Assembly: GCA_022703255.1 (NCBI GenBank)
Contig: JAKLDZ010000011.1
Location: forward strand, 1 to 33,857
Reading direction: 5' to 3'
Source: Myxococcota bacterium
GTDB lineage: Bacteria; Myxococcota_A; Polyangia; Polyangiales; Polyangiaceae
DNA: 33,857 bases
Shown: one piece after another, positions 24,733 to 33,076 of the stretch
Layout: each line of letters starts with the position of its first letter
How positions within the stretch are numbered: the stretch's first letter is position 1
Notes under the pieces: model-generated
What the model saw: only the letters and a program-made list of their open reading frames with translations
What the model was told of the DNA's origin: nothing
Database searches by the model: none
Program-made: the position numbers and the translations under genes

Positions 24733-24752
24733 GCCGCGCCCAGTCGCGCGGC
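24733..24752 (+). terminator. GC-rich stem-loop after the His/Cys-rich gene
   Basis: A 7-bp stem, GCCGCGC paired with GCGCGGC, with a 6-base loop, 18 bases after the stop. It has no T-run, so termination strength is uncertain. It separates this gene from sspB. Confidence 0.4.
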
Positions 24753-24829
24753 TCTCCCCATCCTGTCTCGCACGGGGCGTTCCACCGCTGGCCATCGGAA
24801 GGGGGTGGCTGTATCGTCACCTCCAACAC

Positions 24830-25435
24830 ATGACCGCTCCGCATCCGTTGCCCAACAAGAAGGACGTCGTGCTCGAGCTCCTCGAGAGCACCGACATCTT
24901 CGTCCATCTCGACCCTCGGCGAGAGCACGTCGTGGTCCCCCCCCACTTCAAGAAGCAGCCGCACCTGATCCTCCAGATCGGGTTGAACATGCCGGTCGCG
25001 ATTCCCGACCTCGAAGTGACCGACGAGGGAATCTCCTGCACGCTGTCGTTCAATCGGTCGCCGGTTTGGTGCCGCTTGCCGTGGGAGTCCATCTACGCGG
25101 TGGTCTCGAACGACACTGATGCCCGGGGGATGGTCTGGCCCGACGACGTCCCGAGCGAGATTGCGTTCCGTTTCCTGAAGCAGGGCGAAGCCAAGCCTGC
25201 GCCGGCCCCGGCACCAGCCCTGGCGCCAGCCCCCGCGCCCGCTCCCGTCGCGGCGGTCCCGGATCGCGCATCGGGCACTGGCAAGCCGCGCAAGTCCAAG
25301 GGCAAGGGGCGCGCGAAGCCCCAGCCGGTCCCCGAAGCCGCTCCCGCTCCGATCGAGCCCGCGCCGCTCGGCGTAGCCGCGGATACCCGGAAGCCGAAGC
25401 GCGAGCTGCCCCCCTACCTTCGCGTCATCAAGTAG
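24830..25435 (+). CDS. sspB: ClpXP adaptor SspB
   Basis: 201 residues. SspB delivers ssrA-tagged and other substrates to the ClpXP protease. The substrate-binding domain spans about residues 10-118: helix KKDVVLELLES, the IGLNMPVAIPDLEVTDEGISCTLSF strands, and LPWESIYAVVS..GMVWPDDVP. A long Pro/Ala linker (119-190) contains a Lys-rich patch. The last residues, YLRVIK (196-201), match the ClpX-binding tail of E. coli SspB (ALRVVK). Both working ends are therefore present. No purine-rich ribosome site lies before the ATG; a TATCGT at 24812-24817 lies 18 bases upstream. Confidence 0.88.
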   Translation: MTAPHPLPNKKDVVLELLESTDIFVHLDPRREHVVVPPHFKKQPHLILQIGLNMPVAIPDLEVTDEGISCTLSFNRSPVWCRLPWESIYAVVSNDTDARGMVWPDDVPSEIAFRFLKQGEAKPAPAPAPALAPAPAPAPVAAVPDRASGTGKPRKSKGKGRAKPQPVPEAAPAPIEPAPLGVAADTRKPKRELPPYLRVIK

Positions 25436-25443
25436 CCGAACAT

Positions 25444-25468
25444 CGCGGTGCCGATGCGGACACCCGCG
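25444..25468 (+). terminator. Weak stem-loop after sspB
   Basis: CGCGGTG (25444-25450) can pair with CACCCGCG (25461-25468), with one bulged base. It starts 9 bases past the stop and directly precedes the -10-like element of the next gene. There is no T-run. Confidence 0.25.
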
Positions 25469-25470
25469 CG

Positions 25471-25479
25471 TGGTATCAT
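25471..25479 (+). promoter_or_regulatory. Extended -10 element of the FG-GAP lipoprotein gene
   Basis: TGG followed by TATCAT, with its hexamer 23 bases before the ATG at 25497. Transcription would start close to the GAGG ribosome site at 25487-25490. Confidence 0.4.
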
Positions 25480-25496
25480 CCCTGCCGAGGTGATCC

Positions 25497-28028
25497 ATGC
25501 GTGCGATGCCCCGCTACAGTTGTCCGCTGCTCCTGTTGACCCTCGGAGGGGTTGGCCTCGGTGTTCAAGGCTGTGGCTCCGACGAGTCCACGTCGGGAGG
25601 CGGGGGGTATCAGAGCGACGCGGGCGCAGACGTGAGCGCGGAGGGGGCGATCGGCGACGCCGGCGCCGATTCGCTGCTCCAGATGGACCAGAGTCAAGGA
25701 GAGGTGAGCGAGGGGTGTCCCGGCGGGTGTCCGGAGGACCAGATCTGCTCGCACGGGACGTGCGTGACGCAGACCACCTGCAAGGACGACAACGACTGTT
25801 GGAATGACAGCTACTGCGTGGCCGGGACAGGGTGCGTGCCGTGGGGCACGCCGCCCGACAAGCTGAACGACCCGGCGTGCGTGTACGTGATCCCGCCGGG
25901 CAATTTCTCTCCTCGCACGCGCTGCGAGTTCAGCCAGGCCCCCGCCGGGGATCCCTTCCCGAACCACGTCGATGTCCAGGCCACGCCGACCGTGGTGAAC
26001 TTCCACGCCAATCCCCTGGCCGGTCCCCCCAGCATCGTCGTCCCCTTCACCGACGCCAGCGTGCAGCCTTACACCGAAACGCAGGGCGTGATTCGGGTCC
26101 TGCGTGGCACCGACTGCACCCAGGAGGCGGTTCTGGGGGGTGTCGATCTCGACGGAGACAGCGCGATCGATTGGATTCGATCGCCGTCGACCCTCGCGAT
26201 TGGGGATCTGGATCTCGACGGCGTCCCCGAGGTGGTCGCGTACGGCGCGGACAACACGACGTTGGCCTTCACGCTGAAGGGCGGTGTCTGGTCGCTTCTG
26301 TGGAAGGCCCGGAGCGCGCCGGGCGGCGCGGTGTTCGTCTCCGCCATCGGCGGAGGGTGGGCCGGTCCGTCGATTCACGATCTCGACGACGACGGCAAGC
26401 CGGAGGTGATCCGCGAGGGCTACGTGATTTCGAGCGAGGGTGTGCTGCTTTCGGGGCTTCCGCCGGGATATGCGACGTATTCGTCGGGGCTCCACGCCAC
26501 GGTAGCGAACATTGACGCAGACCCGGCGGTGGAGCTCATGAACGGCGCGTTCATCTGGGAGTGGACCGCGGGGGCCTGGGTCGCGGAGCCCGCCTACGCG
26601 GGGGCCGCCCCGGGACACGTCGCCGTGGCGGACTTCGGCCCCTATGGCGCCAGCAAGGCCGACTCCCCGGAGCTCGCGATCGTCGCCTCCAACACCCTCA
26701 CGATCCGGGATACCAACGGCACGGTGGTCTTCGGACCCGTGGCCCTGCCACCGGGAGGAGCGTCGAGCGCGGGGGGACCGCCGACGGTCGCCGACTACGA
26801 CGGTGACGGGTTTGCGGAGGTCGGAGTCGCGGGGAGCGACTTCTACACGGTGTTCGACATCGATTGCAGCGCCACGCCGCGAAATGGCGGCAAGTGCGAG
26901 GCGGTGAATCGTTGCGATGACGAGCTCGGTCAGCCTGGGGCGTGCCCGGCGGGGATCCTGTGGTCGCGCAAGACGCAGGATCACTCCTCGAACATCACGG
27001 GCTCTTCGGTGTTCGACTTCGAGGCCGACGGTGCCGCCGAGGTGGTCTACGCCGACGAGTGCTTCGCACGCGTGTACAGCGGTCGGGACGGCGAGGTGAT
27101 CTTCAGCCAGTACCACTCGTCGTGCACCTGGTACGAGAACCCCGTGGTGGCCGACGTCGACGGCAACTTCCGCGCGGACCTCGTGGTGCCGTCGAATCAG
27201 GCGTGCGCCGCTCAGGTCGCGTGTGTCTACGACCCCCTGAATCCGAAGAACTCCTCCCTCGACGCCAACAACGTGGACAAGGAGTTCGCGGGACTGCGGT
27301 GCAAGGAGCCCTCGGATTGCCTTTCGAATCAATGTGACCAGGGGTACTGCCGTTGCACGGCGGGGGCGCAGTGCTGCGCGCTAGCCGACGACGCGCAGTG
27401 CCAGGAGTTCGGATTCGTGTGCGCGCCGCCGCCTGCGGGAACCCCCGGGACGGGCAACACGTGTCGCGCCGCATTCCCCCACAAGGTCAGCGGAATCCGT
27501 GTCTACAGCGATGCCCAGGACAAGTGGGTCCGGTCGCGAACCATCTGGAGCCAGCACGCCTACGCCGTTACCCACATCGAGGAGAACGGTACCATCCCCA
27601 AGAGCAGTCTCTGGCAGAAGAACTGGGAGCAGCCCGGCCTCAACAACTTCCGACAGAACGTCCCAGGTACCCCCAACGGCCAGTCCACCTCCGACCCGAC
27701 CGTCGGTGCCTCCGACTTCTCCCCGTGCACCGGCGGCGCGGCTCCCCTCTCCGTCCCCGTCTGCAATCGCGGCGCCGACGCCGTCGGCGTCGGGCTGACC
27801 GTCAGCTTCTTCGACGGAGCCACGCTGATCTGCGAGACGAAGACCACCAAGCCGCTGCAACCGGGCGAGTGCGAGTCGGTCACCTGCATCTGGGATAGTC
27901 CGCCGATGGGACAGGGGAATGCGAAGGACGTGACGGTGGAGGTCAATACGGGCGGGGCGGTGACCGAATGCAAGGACGGAAACAACAAGGCGGTGATCAA
28001 GGGCGTGTACTGCAAGCAGGTGAGCTGA
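25497..28028 (+). CDS. Large lipoprotein with FG-GAP/VCBS-like repeats
   Basis: 843 residues. A type II signal peptide ends in VQGC with Cys26. A Gly/Ser/Asp-rich linker leads to a Cys-rich knob (about 76-120, CPGGCPEDQICSHGTC). A domain with calcium-binding FG-GAP/VCBS-type loops follows (about 230-565): DLDLDGVPEVV, DLDDDGKPEVI, DYDGDGFAEVG, DFEADGAAEVV and DVDGNFRADLVV. Such loops usually build an integrin-like beta-propeller. A second Cys-rich segment (about 600-640, CKEPSDCLSNQC) follows. A C-terminal CARDB-like domain (about 755-843) contains VPVCNRGADAVGVGLTVSFF. It is probably on the cell surface and may bind polymers or other proteins. GAGG lies 6 bases before ATG 25497. Confidence 0.85.
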   Translation: MRAMPRYSCPLLLLTLGGVGLGVQGCGSDESTSGGGGYQSDAGADVSAEGAIGDAGADSLLQMDQSQGEVSEGCPGGCPEDQICSHGTCVTQTTCKDDNDCWNDSYCVAGTGCVPWGTPPDKLNDPACVYVIPPGNFSPRTRCEFSQAPAGDPFPNHVDVQATPTVVNFHANPLAGPPSIVVPFTDASVQPYTETQGVIRVLRGTDCTQEAVLGGVDLDGDSAIDWIRSPSTLAIGDLDLDGVPEVVAYGADNTTLAFTLKGGVWSLLWKARSAPGGAVFVSAIGGGWAGPSIHDLDDDGKPEVIREGYVISSEGVLLSGLPPGYATYSSGLHATVANIDADPAVELMNGAFIWEWTAGAWVAEPAYAGAAPGHVAVADFGPYGASKADSPELAIVASNTLTIRDTNGTVVFGPVALPPGGASSAGGPPTVADYDGDGFAEVGVAGSDFYTVFDIDCSATPRNGGKCEAVNRCDDELGQPGACPAGILWSRKTQDHSSNITGSSVFDFEADGAAEVVYADECFARVYSGRDGEVIFSQYHSSCTWYENPVVADVDGNFRADLVVPSNQACAAQVACVYDPLNPKNSSLDANNVDKEFAGLRCKEPSDCLSNQCDQGYCRCTAGAQCCALADDAQCQEFGFVCAPPPAGTPGTGNTCRAAFPHKVSGIRVYSDAQDKWVRSRTIWSQHAYAVTHIEENGTIPKSSLWQKNWEQPGLNNFRQNVPGTPNGQSTSDPTVGASDFSPCTGGAAPLSVPVCNRGADAVGVGLTVSFFDGATLICETKTTKPLQPGECESVTCIWDSPPMGQGNAKDVTVEVNTGGAVTECKDGNNKAVIKGVYCKQVS

Positions 28029-28033
28029 GCGAC

Positions 28034-28049
28034 GGGCCCGCGGTGGCCC
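28034..28049 (+). terminator. Short GC stem-loop after the lipoprotein gene
   Basis: GGGCC (28034-28038) pairs with GGCCC (28045-28049) around a 6-base loop, 5 bases past the stop. It is only 5 bp with two following T. The rest of the 277-base gap to the kinase gene shows nothing I can assign. Confidence 0.25.
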
Positions 28050-28305
28050 TTCGTGCTGGCCTCGTGCTCGAATGCGCCGGCGCTCGACCTGCGGGCAGAC
28101 ACATCGCGAGATGCGACTTGACCGCGCCGAAGACCTTCCGCTATTCGATGAGACTGGCGCGCTGTAGACGGGTGCCGAGCAATGCGATGACAGAGCCTGT
28201 GCTGTCCGAGGATGCGGCGATTCCGGCGAAGACGCCGAGCCCCTCCGCCGCGCTTCCGACCGCTGCCCAGCGTCGCGGTCGAGGCATCGAGCGAGGCGCA
28301 GCGCC

Positions 28306-30936
28306 GTGACGCAGCGATGGACGCCCGGTCAGCTCATCGGAGAGCGATATCGCGTCGATCGCTTCCTCGCCGAGGGCGGCTCCGGCGAGGTATACGCCGC
28401 CCAGAATGTCTGGACCGGGCGTCTTGTGGCGGTCAAACGCCTGCTGCCCGGTCTGCATACCGATGCCACGATCGTGGAACGCTTCGTGACCGAAGGGCGA
28501 ATCGGCGGACGCATCGAGCATCCCAACATCGTGCAGGTGCTCGACATGGGCCGCGAGCCAACCGACGAATCGCTCTTCATCGTGCAGGAGCTGCTTCGCG
28601 GCGAGTCGCTCCGGGCAGTCATCACGCACAGGTGCCAGCTCCGGATCGACGAAGCCATGGACCTGGCGATTCCCATCCTCGGAGCCCTCGTCGCCGTCCA
28701 CCAGCAGGGCATCGTGCATCGCGACGTCAAACCCGAGAACATCTTCGTCCTCGAGGCGCCCTTCGGTCAGCGGATTCCCAAGTTGCTCGACTTCGGAATC
28801 GCCAAGGTCAGCCAGGAACACACCATCACGCAGGAAGGAAGCGTGATGGGTACCCTCGGGTACATGCCCCCCGAGCAGCTCGAAGGCAGCGGCGAAGTCG
28901 ATCGCAGGGCCGATGTCTGGGCCGTCGGCATCGTCCTGTACGAGATGCTCGCCGGCGCCCACCCCTTCTTCGCCGACACCTACGTCGCCGCGATGCACAA
29001 GATCCTCTATCGCGAGGCTCGCCCGCTCCACGACGTCGTGCCCCATTGCCCCAGGGGCGTGTCGGATATCGTCCACCGCACCCTGCGCAAGAATCGCCAG
29101 GATCGTCCCGACTCCATGCTCTCCCTCCTCGAGGAGATCCTGCGCTGGTCTCGCGAGGAGCCCGACGAGTTCCTGCGATCGCTGGTGAGCCGTCACCGTA
29201 TGTCGATCCCGTCGCTGCTCGAGCAGCGGCTGCTGGGCGGAGAAGACGGAGGCCCGGGAGCCTCGCGCGCGCATGGCTCCACCAACCGATGGCAGGCGAT
29301 GCCGCTGTCGATTCACACCTCGCGCCGGTTCCAGATCCCGTCGGTTCGGCCGGAGACGGCGGCGGAGTTCGACGTCGATTTCGACCTCGAGTCCCTGCTC
29401 ACTCCGATTCCAGAGGAGGTCGATGACGACTCGCTCGTGGCCACGGGTCGGCAAGCGCGGTTCGATCCGGCGGTGCAGGGCGCGGCCCCCGCGGGAAGGG
29501 AGGCAGGCCGGATGAGCGCCTCGCGCGATGCGGCCGCTCGGGCCCCGACGCTTCTGGGGCAGCCGGCTGCGCCGCAAGCGCCCCTGGAGCGAGCGGGGAT
29601 CGCAGGCGTCGATGCGCCGGACGACGAAGAAGAGGGGGGCGCGAGCTCGAGGATCAACCGCCTTGATTCCTACGCGACCTCGGCCGCGGAGGCACTGGCC
29701 CGCAACGACTTCGTGGCTGCGTGCGGCGCCGCCAACCTCGTGGCATCCACGGTGGGCAAGAACGCAGAGACTCGCGCCGCCATGCGCCTGCTGCAGGCCC
29801 GTGCGTATTTCTGGCTGGGGGACGCCACCTCCCACGAAGCCCACGCCTTCGCGGCCTTCAGGCTCGCGACCGCCGGTTCGGCGCTGCGGCTGCAGGCCGC
29901 GGCCGAGCTGGCCAGCGCAACCAGCACCCTGGGAATCCTCGATACTCTGTTGGAGCTCGTCGACGAGATCGTGCAGGCGAACGTCTCCGATCCCGTGCTC
30001 CCGGACTACCTGATTGCCTGTTGCCGTCTCGGCATCGCCCTGCAGCGCGCCGGCTGGCCCGAACACGTCGAGCGCGTGCTCGGCAGGGTGCAGGCCGATC
30101 TGGTGTCATGGTCCGAGGCGAACGCCGAGGTGCGCGCGTGGACGCTGCTGCTGCGCGCGGAGCTTGCGGACCATGCGGGAGACCCGGCCCGAAGCCTCGA
30201 CCTCACACGCGAGGCCAGGCTCGCTTTCATGGAGTGCGGAGATCGCCGATGGGCGTGCGTGTGCCGCGGCAACGCCGGCTCCGCCACCCTTGCTCTGGGT
30301 GGATACGAGGAGGCGCGCGCAGAGCTGGGTCTGGCCATCCACGAAGCGACCTCGTCGAACCTCGCGCAGTCCGCGATCATGCAGCTCAATCTCGGCCTGG
30401 CCGAGGCCCGAGACGGCGAGCTCCGCTCCGCGGTCGGCAACCTGCGGTCATCGCTGCAGTCGCTCTCGGATTCCACCGACTGGCGCGTGCTGTCCGCCGG
30501 ACACCGCTATCTCGCCGAGGCGCTGGCGCTGAGCGGACGCACGGAAGAAGCGGAGATGGAAGCCAGGATGGCGATCGACCTGGCCGAGCCATCCCCGGCG
30601 CTTCGTGCGCAGGCGCTGTCCATTCTGGCCCTGGTGCTGCTCGCCACGCCCCGGATCATGGAGGCGTTCATGTCGGCCTCGCAAGCGATGGAGATGCTCG
30701 TGTCTCTCGGCGGCGTGGCTGAAGACGAAGCCCGGATCCGGCTGGTGTACGCGATGTCTCTCGATGCGATGGGGCACGCGCGCAGCGCCCGCGATGCCTA
30801 CGACGGTGCGCGCCGGAGGCTCCTGGCCCGCGCGAATCGGATCAGCGACCCGTCCTGGCGCGAGAGCTTCCTGCAGCGTGTGCCCGATCACCAGCGCACG
30901 CTCGCCCTCGCCGCCGCACGATGCGTCGATGAGTAG
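28306..30936 (+). CDS. Ser/Thr protein kinase with C-terminal TPR region
   Basis: 876 residues. The N-terminal Hanks-type kinase domain (about 15-290) has a glycine loop AEGGSGEVY (22-30), with Ala where the first Gly is usual. It also has Lys44 in VAVKR, a likely helix-C Glu63, HRDVKPEN (138-145), DFG (162-164), GTLGYMPPEQL (182-192) and DVWAVG (203-208). All catalytic residues are present and it is an RD kinase. Residues ~295-450 are a disordered Asp/Pro/Ala linker. Residues ~455-876 are TPR-like helical repeats of the kind seen in myxobacterial signalling kinases, probably for partner binding. It has no membrane helix, so it is cytoplasmic. The start is a GTG with a GAGG at 28293-28296, 9 bases upstream. 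It lies between two surface lipoprotein genes. Confidence 0.93.
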   Translation: MTQRWTPGQLIGERYRVDRFLAEGGSGEVYAAQNVWTGRLVAVKRLLPGLHTDATIVERFVTEGRIGGRIEHPNIVQVLDMGREPTDESLFIVQELLRGESLRAVITHRCQLRIDEAMDLAIPILGALVAVHQQGIVHRDVKPENIFVLEAPFGQRIPKLLDFGIAKVSQEHTITQEGSVMGTLGYMPPEQLEGSGEVDRRADVWAVGIVLYEMLAGAHPFFADTYVAAMHKILYREARPLHDVVPHCPRGVSDIVHRTLRKNRQDRPDSMLSLLEEILRWSREEPDEFLRSLVSRHRMSIPSLLEQRLLGGEDGGPGASRAHGSTNRWQAMPLSIHTSRRFQIPSVRPETAAEFDVDFDLESLLTPIPEEVDDDSLVATGRQARFDPAVQGAAPAGREAGRMSASRDAAARAPTLLGQPAAPQAPLERAGIAGVDAPDDEEEGGASSRINRLDSYATSAAEALARNDFVAACGAANLVASTVGKNAETRAAMRLLQARAYFWLGDATSHEAHAFAAFRLATAGSALRLQAAAELASATSTLGILDTLLELVDEIVQANVSDPVLPDYLIACCRLGIALQRAGWPEHVERVLGRVQADLVSWSEANAEVRAWTLLLRAELADHAGDPARSLDLTREARLAFMECGDRRWACVCRGNAGSATLALGGYEEARAELGLAIHEATSSNLAQSAIMQLNLGLAEARDGELRSAVGNLRSSLQSLSDSTDWRVLSAGHRYLAEALALSGRTEEAEMEARMAIDLAEPSPALRAQALSILALVLLATPRIMEAFMSASQAMEMLVSLGGVAEDEARIRLVYAMSLDAMGHARSARDAYDGARRRLLARANRISDPSWRESFLQRVPDHQRTLALAAARCVDE

Positions 30937-30941
30937 CGCTG

Positions 30942-30971
30942 GCCCCGCTGGGAGCGGACGCTCACTGGGGC
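30942..30971. terminator. Candidate bidirectional terminator
   Basis: Nested hairpin: GCCCC (30942-30946) pairs with GGGGC (30967-30971), and inside it GAGC (30952-30955) pairs with GCTC (30960-30963). It fills the 45-base gap between two convergent stop codons (30936 and 30982). There is no T-run on either side. Confidence 0.4.
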
Positions 30972-30981
30972 AATGCACCAA

Positions 30982-32967
30982 TCAGAACTCGCACTGCTGC
31001 GACACCGTCGAGCACTGCGACCCGGGAGCGACGAAGACGCAGATGTTGCCGAAGAAATTCGTGCACGGCGGGCCGCACGCCCACACCGAGTGCGTGTAGC
31101 ACATCTGATCCGCAGGACAGTCCGCGTCCGTCACGCATCGGCAGGCGAAGTCGTCGACGATCTGATTGCCGTTGTCATCGGCATCGTTGCAGCACTCCGC
31201 CTTGTAGTACTCGCTCGCGTTGCAGTCCGAATCCTTGCAGTCCACCTCACCGTCGCAGTCGTCGTCGAGCCCGTTCGTGCACGCGCTCGCCCCGAACTCC
31301 GGTCCCGGCGCCTTCCCCGCATTGCAGCCAAGACACCCGCCTACGGTCGCGCAATCAACGTCCGCGCAGTCCACGTAGTGGTCCCCGTCGTCGTCGATTC
31401 CGTTGTCGCACAGCTCCTTCGGCTCCTGGTTGAACGTCACGTTGAGCGTGAATGGCCCCTCGTTCGCCCCGCCATTCGGATCCACCGTGAACCCGTCCAC
31501 GAACACGTAGTACGTCCCCGGATACAGGATGGAGAAGTCAACCTTCGCCGCCCACGCTCCCCCGGAGTCGTCGTCGCACGCCAGCTCCGCGCCGCTCTCG
31601 CATGACCCCGCTCGCACGTACAGCGCAGCGTCGAAGCTCGTCCCCACCGTGTCGAGCAGCACTTGCGTCGGCTTGCCCAGCACGAAGTAGAACACCGCTT
31701 CCCCGGCATCCCCTCCGCAACTCCCCTTGTAGTCGCTCTTCGTCCCCGTCGTGTCTCCCGTGTACGACCCGCTCCCCGTGATCAGCTTCGCCGTCAGGCA
31801 GTTGCCCTGCTGCGCCACACACACCGGATTCGTCTTGCAGTCCGTGTCGTCGCAGTCCGTCTTGCCGTCCTTGTCGTCGTCCAGCGAGTTGTTGCACACC
31901 TCGGGCACCGGCGCGCACGCCGGCTCGAACTTGCACCCCGTGTCCGCACAGTCGATGAACCCGTTGCAGTCGTCGTCCTTGCCGTTCGCGCAGTCCTCCG
32001 GCACGCAGTTGCCGCACGACGGATCATAGAAGCATCCCGGATCGGCGCAGTCCGCAAGGCCGTTGCAGTCGTCGTCCTGTCCGTTGACGCACACCTCGGG
32101 AACCCCCGGCGGAATGCACGAGCACGACGGCGAGCTGGCGCACTGCGGATCCACGCAGTCGATCAGCAGATCACAGTCGTCGTCCACGCCGTTGGAGCAA
32201 TTCTCGGTCTGGCTCGCGCAAATGCACTCCTTCGTCGACGAGCAGTCGTTGTCCTGGCAGTCCAGCTTGCCGTCGCAGTCGTCGTCCTTGCCGTTCTGAC
32301 AACCGCTCTTCTCCGAATCCAGACACCCGCACGCAGGCGTCCCCACGCAGTCCGGATCGTTGCAGTCCACCGTCGTGTCGCAGTCGTCGTCCTTGCCGTT
32401 CCCGCAGTCCTCACCCCCTGGCGACGGCTTGCAGCCGCAGCCTGGGACTCCCACGCACTCGATATCGTTGCAGTCCGACAGCCCGTTGCAGTCGTTGTCC
32501 GCCCCGTCGAAGCAGTCCTCGATCATCGCGGGGTTCACCTGCGGATTCAGGTCGTTGCAGTCCGGTCCGCCGCACTCCGCAGCCACGAACGTGTCGTTGT
32601 CCAGATCCCGCAGCTTGTTCGTGCACACCCCGCCCTTGCACACGTCCTGAGTGCAGACGTTGTTGTCCTCACACTCGAGGTCCGTCGTACACGGCCCGCC
32701 GTCCTTCGCGTCGGGCACCACGTGGTCCCACGGCGCATCCTTGGCATCCGCCGCGTCCTTCGCATCCCAGGCGTCCGCGCCATCCGGCGCGTCCGGCGCC
32801 CATTGATCCTTGCCCCCGTCGTGCGCCGCCCCCGCGCCGCCCCCAGTGGCCGGCAAATCCTCGTAGTCCAGCACACCGAGCTGCGAGCGTCCGCAGCCGG
32901 CGATGGCCGCCGCAAGGAACAGCGCGCTTCCGCTGCACCGCAAGGCCCAAGTGGAGGCTCGTCTCAT
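30982..32967 (-). CDS. Lipoprotein with MopE-like Cys/Asp repeats and a PPC-like domain
   Basis: 661 residues. A type II signal peptide ends in IAGC with Cys25. A Gly/Ala/Asp-Lys linker (about 40-92) and a Cys knob (93-115) follow. About ten repeats of the form CxNGxDDDCDGxxDCxDxDC then run on: seven from residue ~152 to 378, and three more from ~519. The repeats resemble the metal-binding motif of MopE and thrombospondin-type calcium loops. Between repeats seven and eight sits a beta-sandwich-like domain (about 389-512, YTGDTTGTKSDY..GTYYVFVDGF) resembling the pre-peptidase C-terminal (PPC) domain. A final Cys-rich part (605-661) closes it. It is a likely surface calcium- or metal-binding adhesin-like protein. 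The start is supported by a GGAG 7 bases upstream. Confidence 0.87.
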   Translation of the reverse strand: MRRASTWALRCSGSALFLAAAIAGCGRSQLGVLDYEDLPATGGGAGAAHDGGKDQWAPDAPDGADAWDAKDAADAKDAPWDHVVPDAKDGGPCTTDLECEDNNVCTQDVCKGGVCTNKLRDLDNDTFVAAECGGPDCNDLNPQVNPAMIEDCFDGADNDCNGLSDCNDIECVGVPGCGCKPSPGGEDCGNGKDDDCDTTVDCNDPDCVGTPACGCLDSEKSGCQNGKDDDCDGKLDCQDNDCSSTKECICASQTENCSNGVDDDCDLLIDCVDPQCASSPSCSCIPPGVPEVCVNGQDDDCNGLADCADPGCFYDPSCGNCVPEDCANGKDDDCNGFIDCADTGCKFEPACAPVPEVCNNSLDDDKDGKTDCDDTDCKTNPVCVAQQGNCLTAKLITGSGSYTGDTTGTKSDYKGSCGGDAGEAVFYFVLGKPTQVLLDTVGTSFDAALYVRAGSCESGAELACDDDSGGAWAAKVDFSILYPGTYYVFVDGFTVDPNGGANEGPFTLNVTFNQEPKELCDNGIDDDGDHYVDCADVDCATVGGCLGCNAGKAPGPEFGASACTNGLDDDCDGEVDCKDSDCNASEYYKAECCNDADDNGNQIVDDFACRCVTDADCPADQMCYTHSVWACGPPCTNFFGNICVFVAPGSQCSTVSQQCEF

Positions 32968-32985
32968 CGTCGTTCTCCGCCGCGC

Positions 32986-32994
32986 AGGATACCC
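32986..32994 (-). promoter_or_regulatory. -10-like element of the MopE-like lipoprotein gene
   Basis: Minus strand reads GGG then TATCCT, with the hexamer 24 bases before the ATG at 32967. The GGAG ribosome site lies between them. Confidence 0.35.
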
Positions 32995-33047
32995 GCCGCC
33001 GTCCCCTGCGGCAAGGCGCCGATCCCGCTCCCCATCGTGACGCCGCC

Positions 33048-33056
33048 TGCTACCAT
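33048..33056 (+). promoter_or_regulatory. Extended -10 element of the PilZ-like gene
   Basis: TGC followed by TACCAT, with the hexamer 26 bases before the ATG at 33077. GAGG (33067-33070) follows just after the expected transcription start. Confidence 0.4.
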
Positions 33057-33076
33057 GCCGCCAATCGAGGCGACCC

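Noticed and set aside
24163-24795. Minus-strand frame rich in Val/Ile opposite the His-rich gene, resembling membrane segments
   Set aside because: Antisense of CAC/CAT-rich codons gives GTG/ATG (Val/Met) runs automatically. There is no ribosome site, and the plus strand has a perfect one.
31900-32420. Recurring GCAGTCGTCGTCCTTGCCGTT-like words considered as a repeat element
   Set aside because: They are the codons of the Cys/Asp protein repeats on the minus strand and need no separate explanation.
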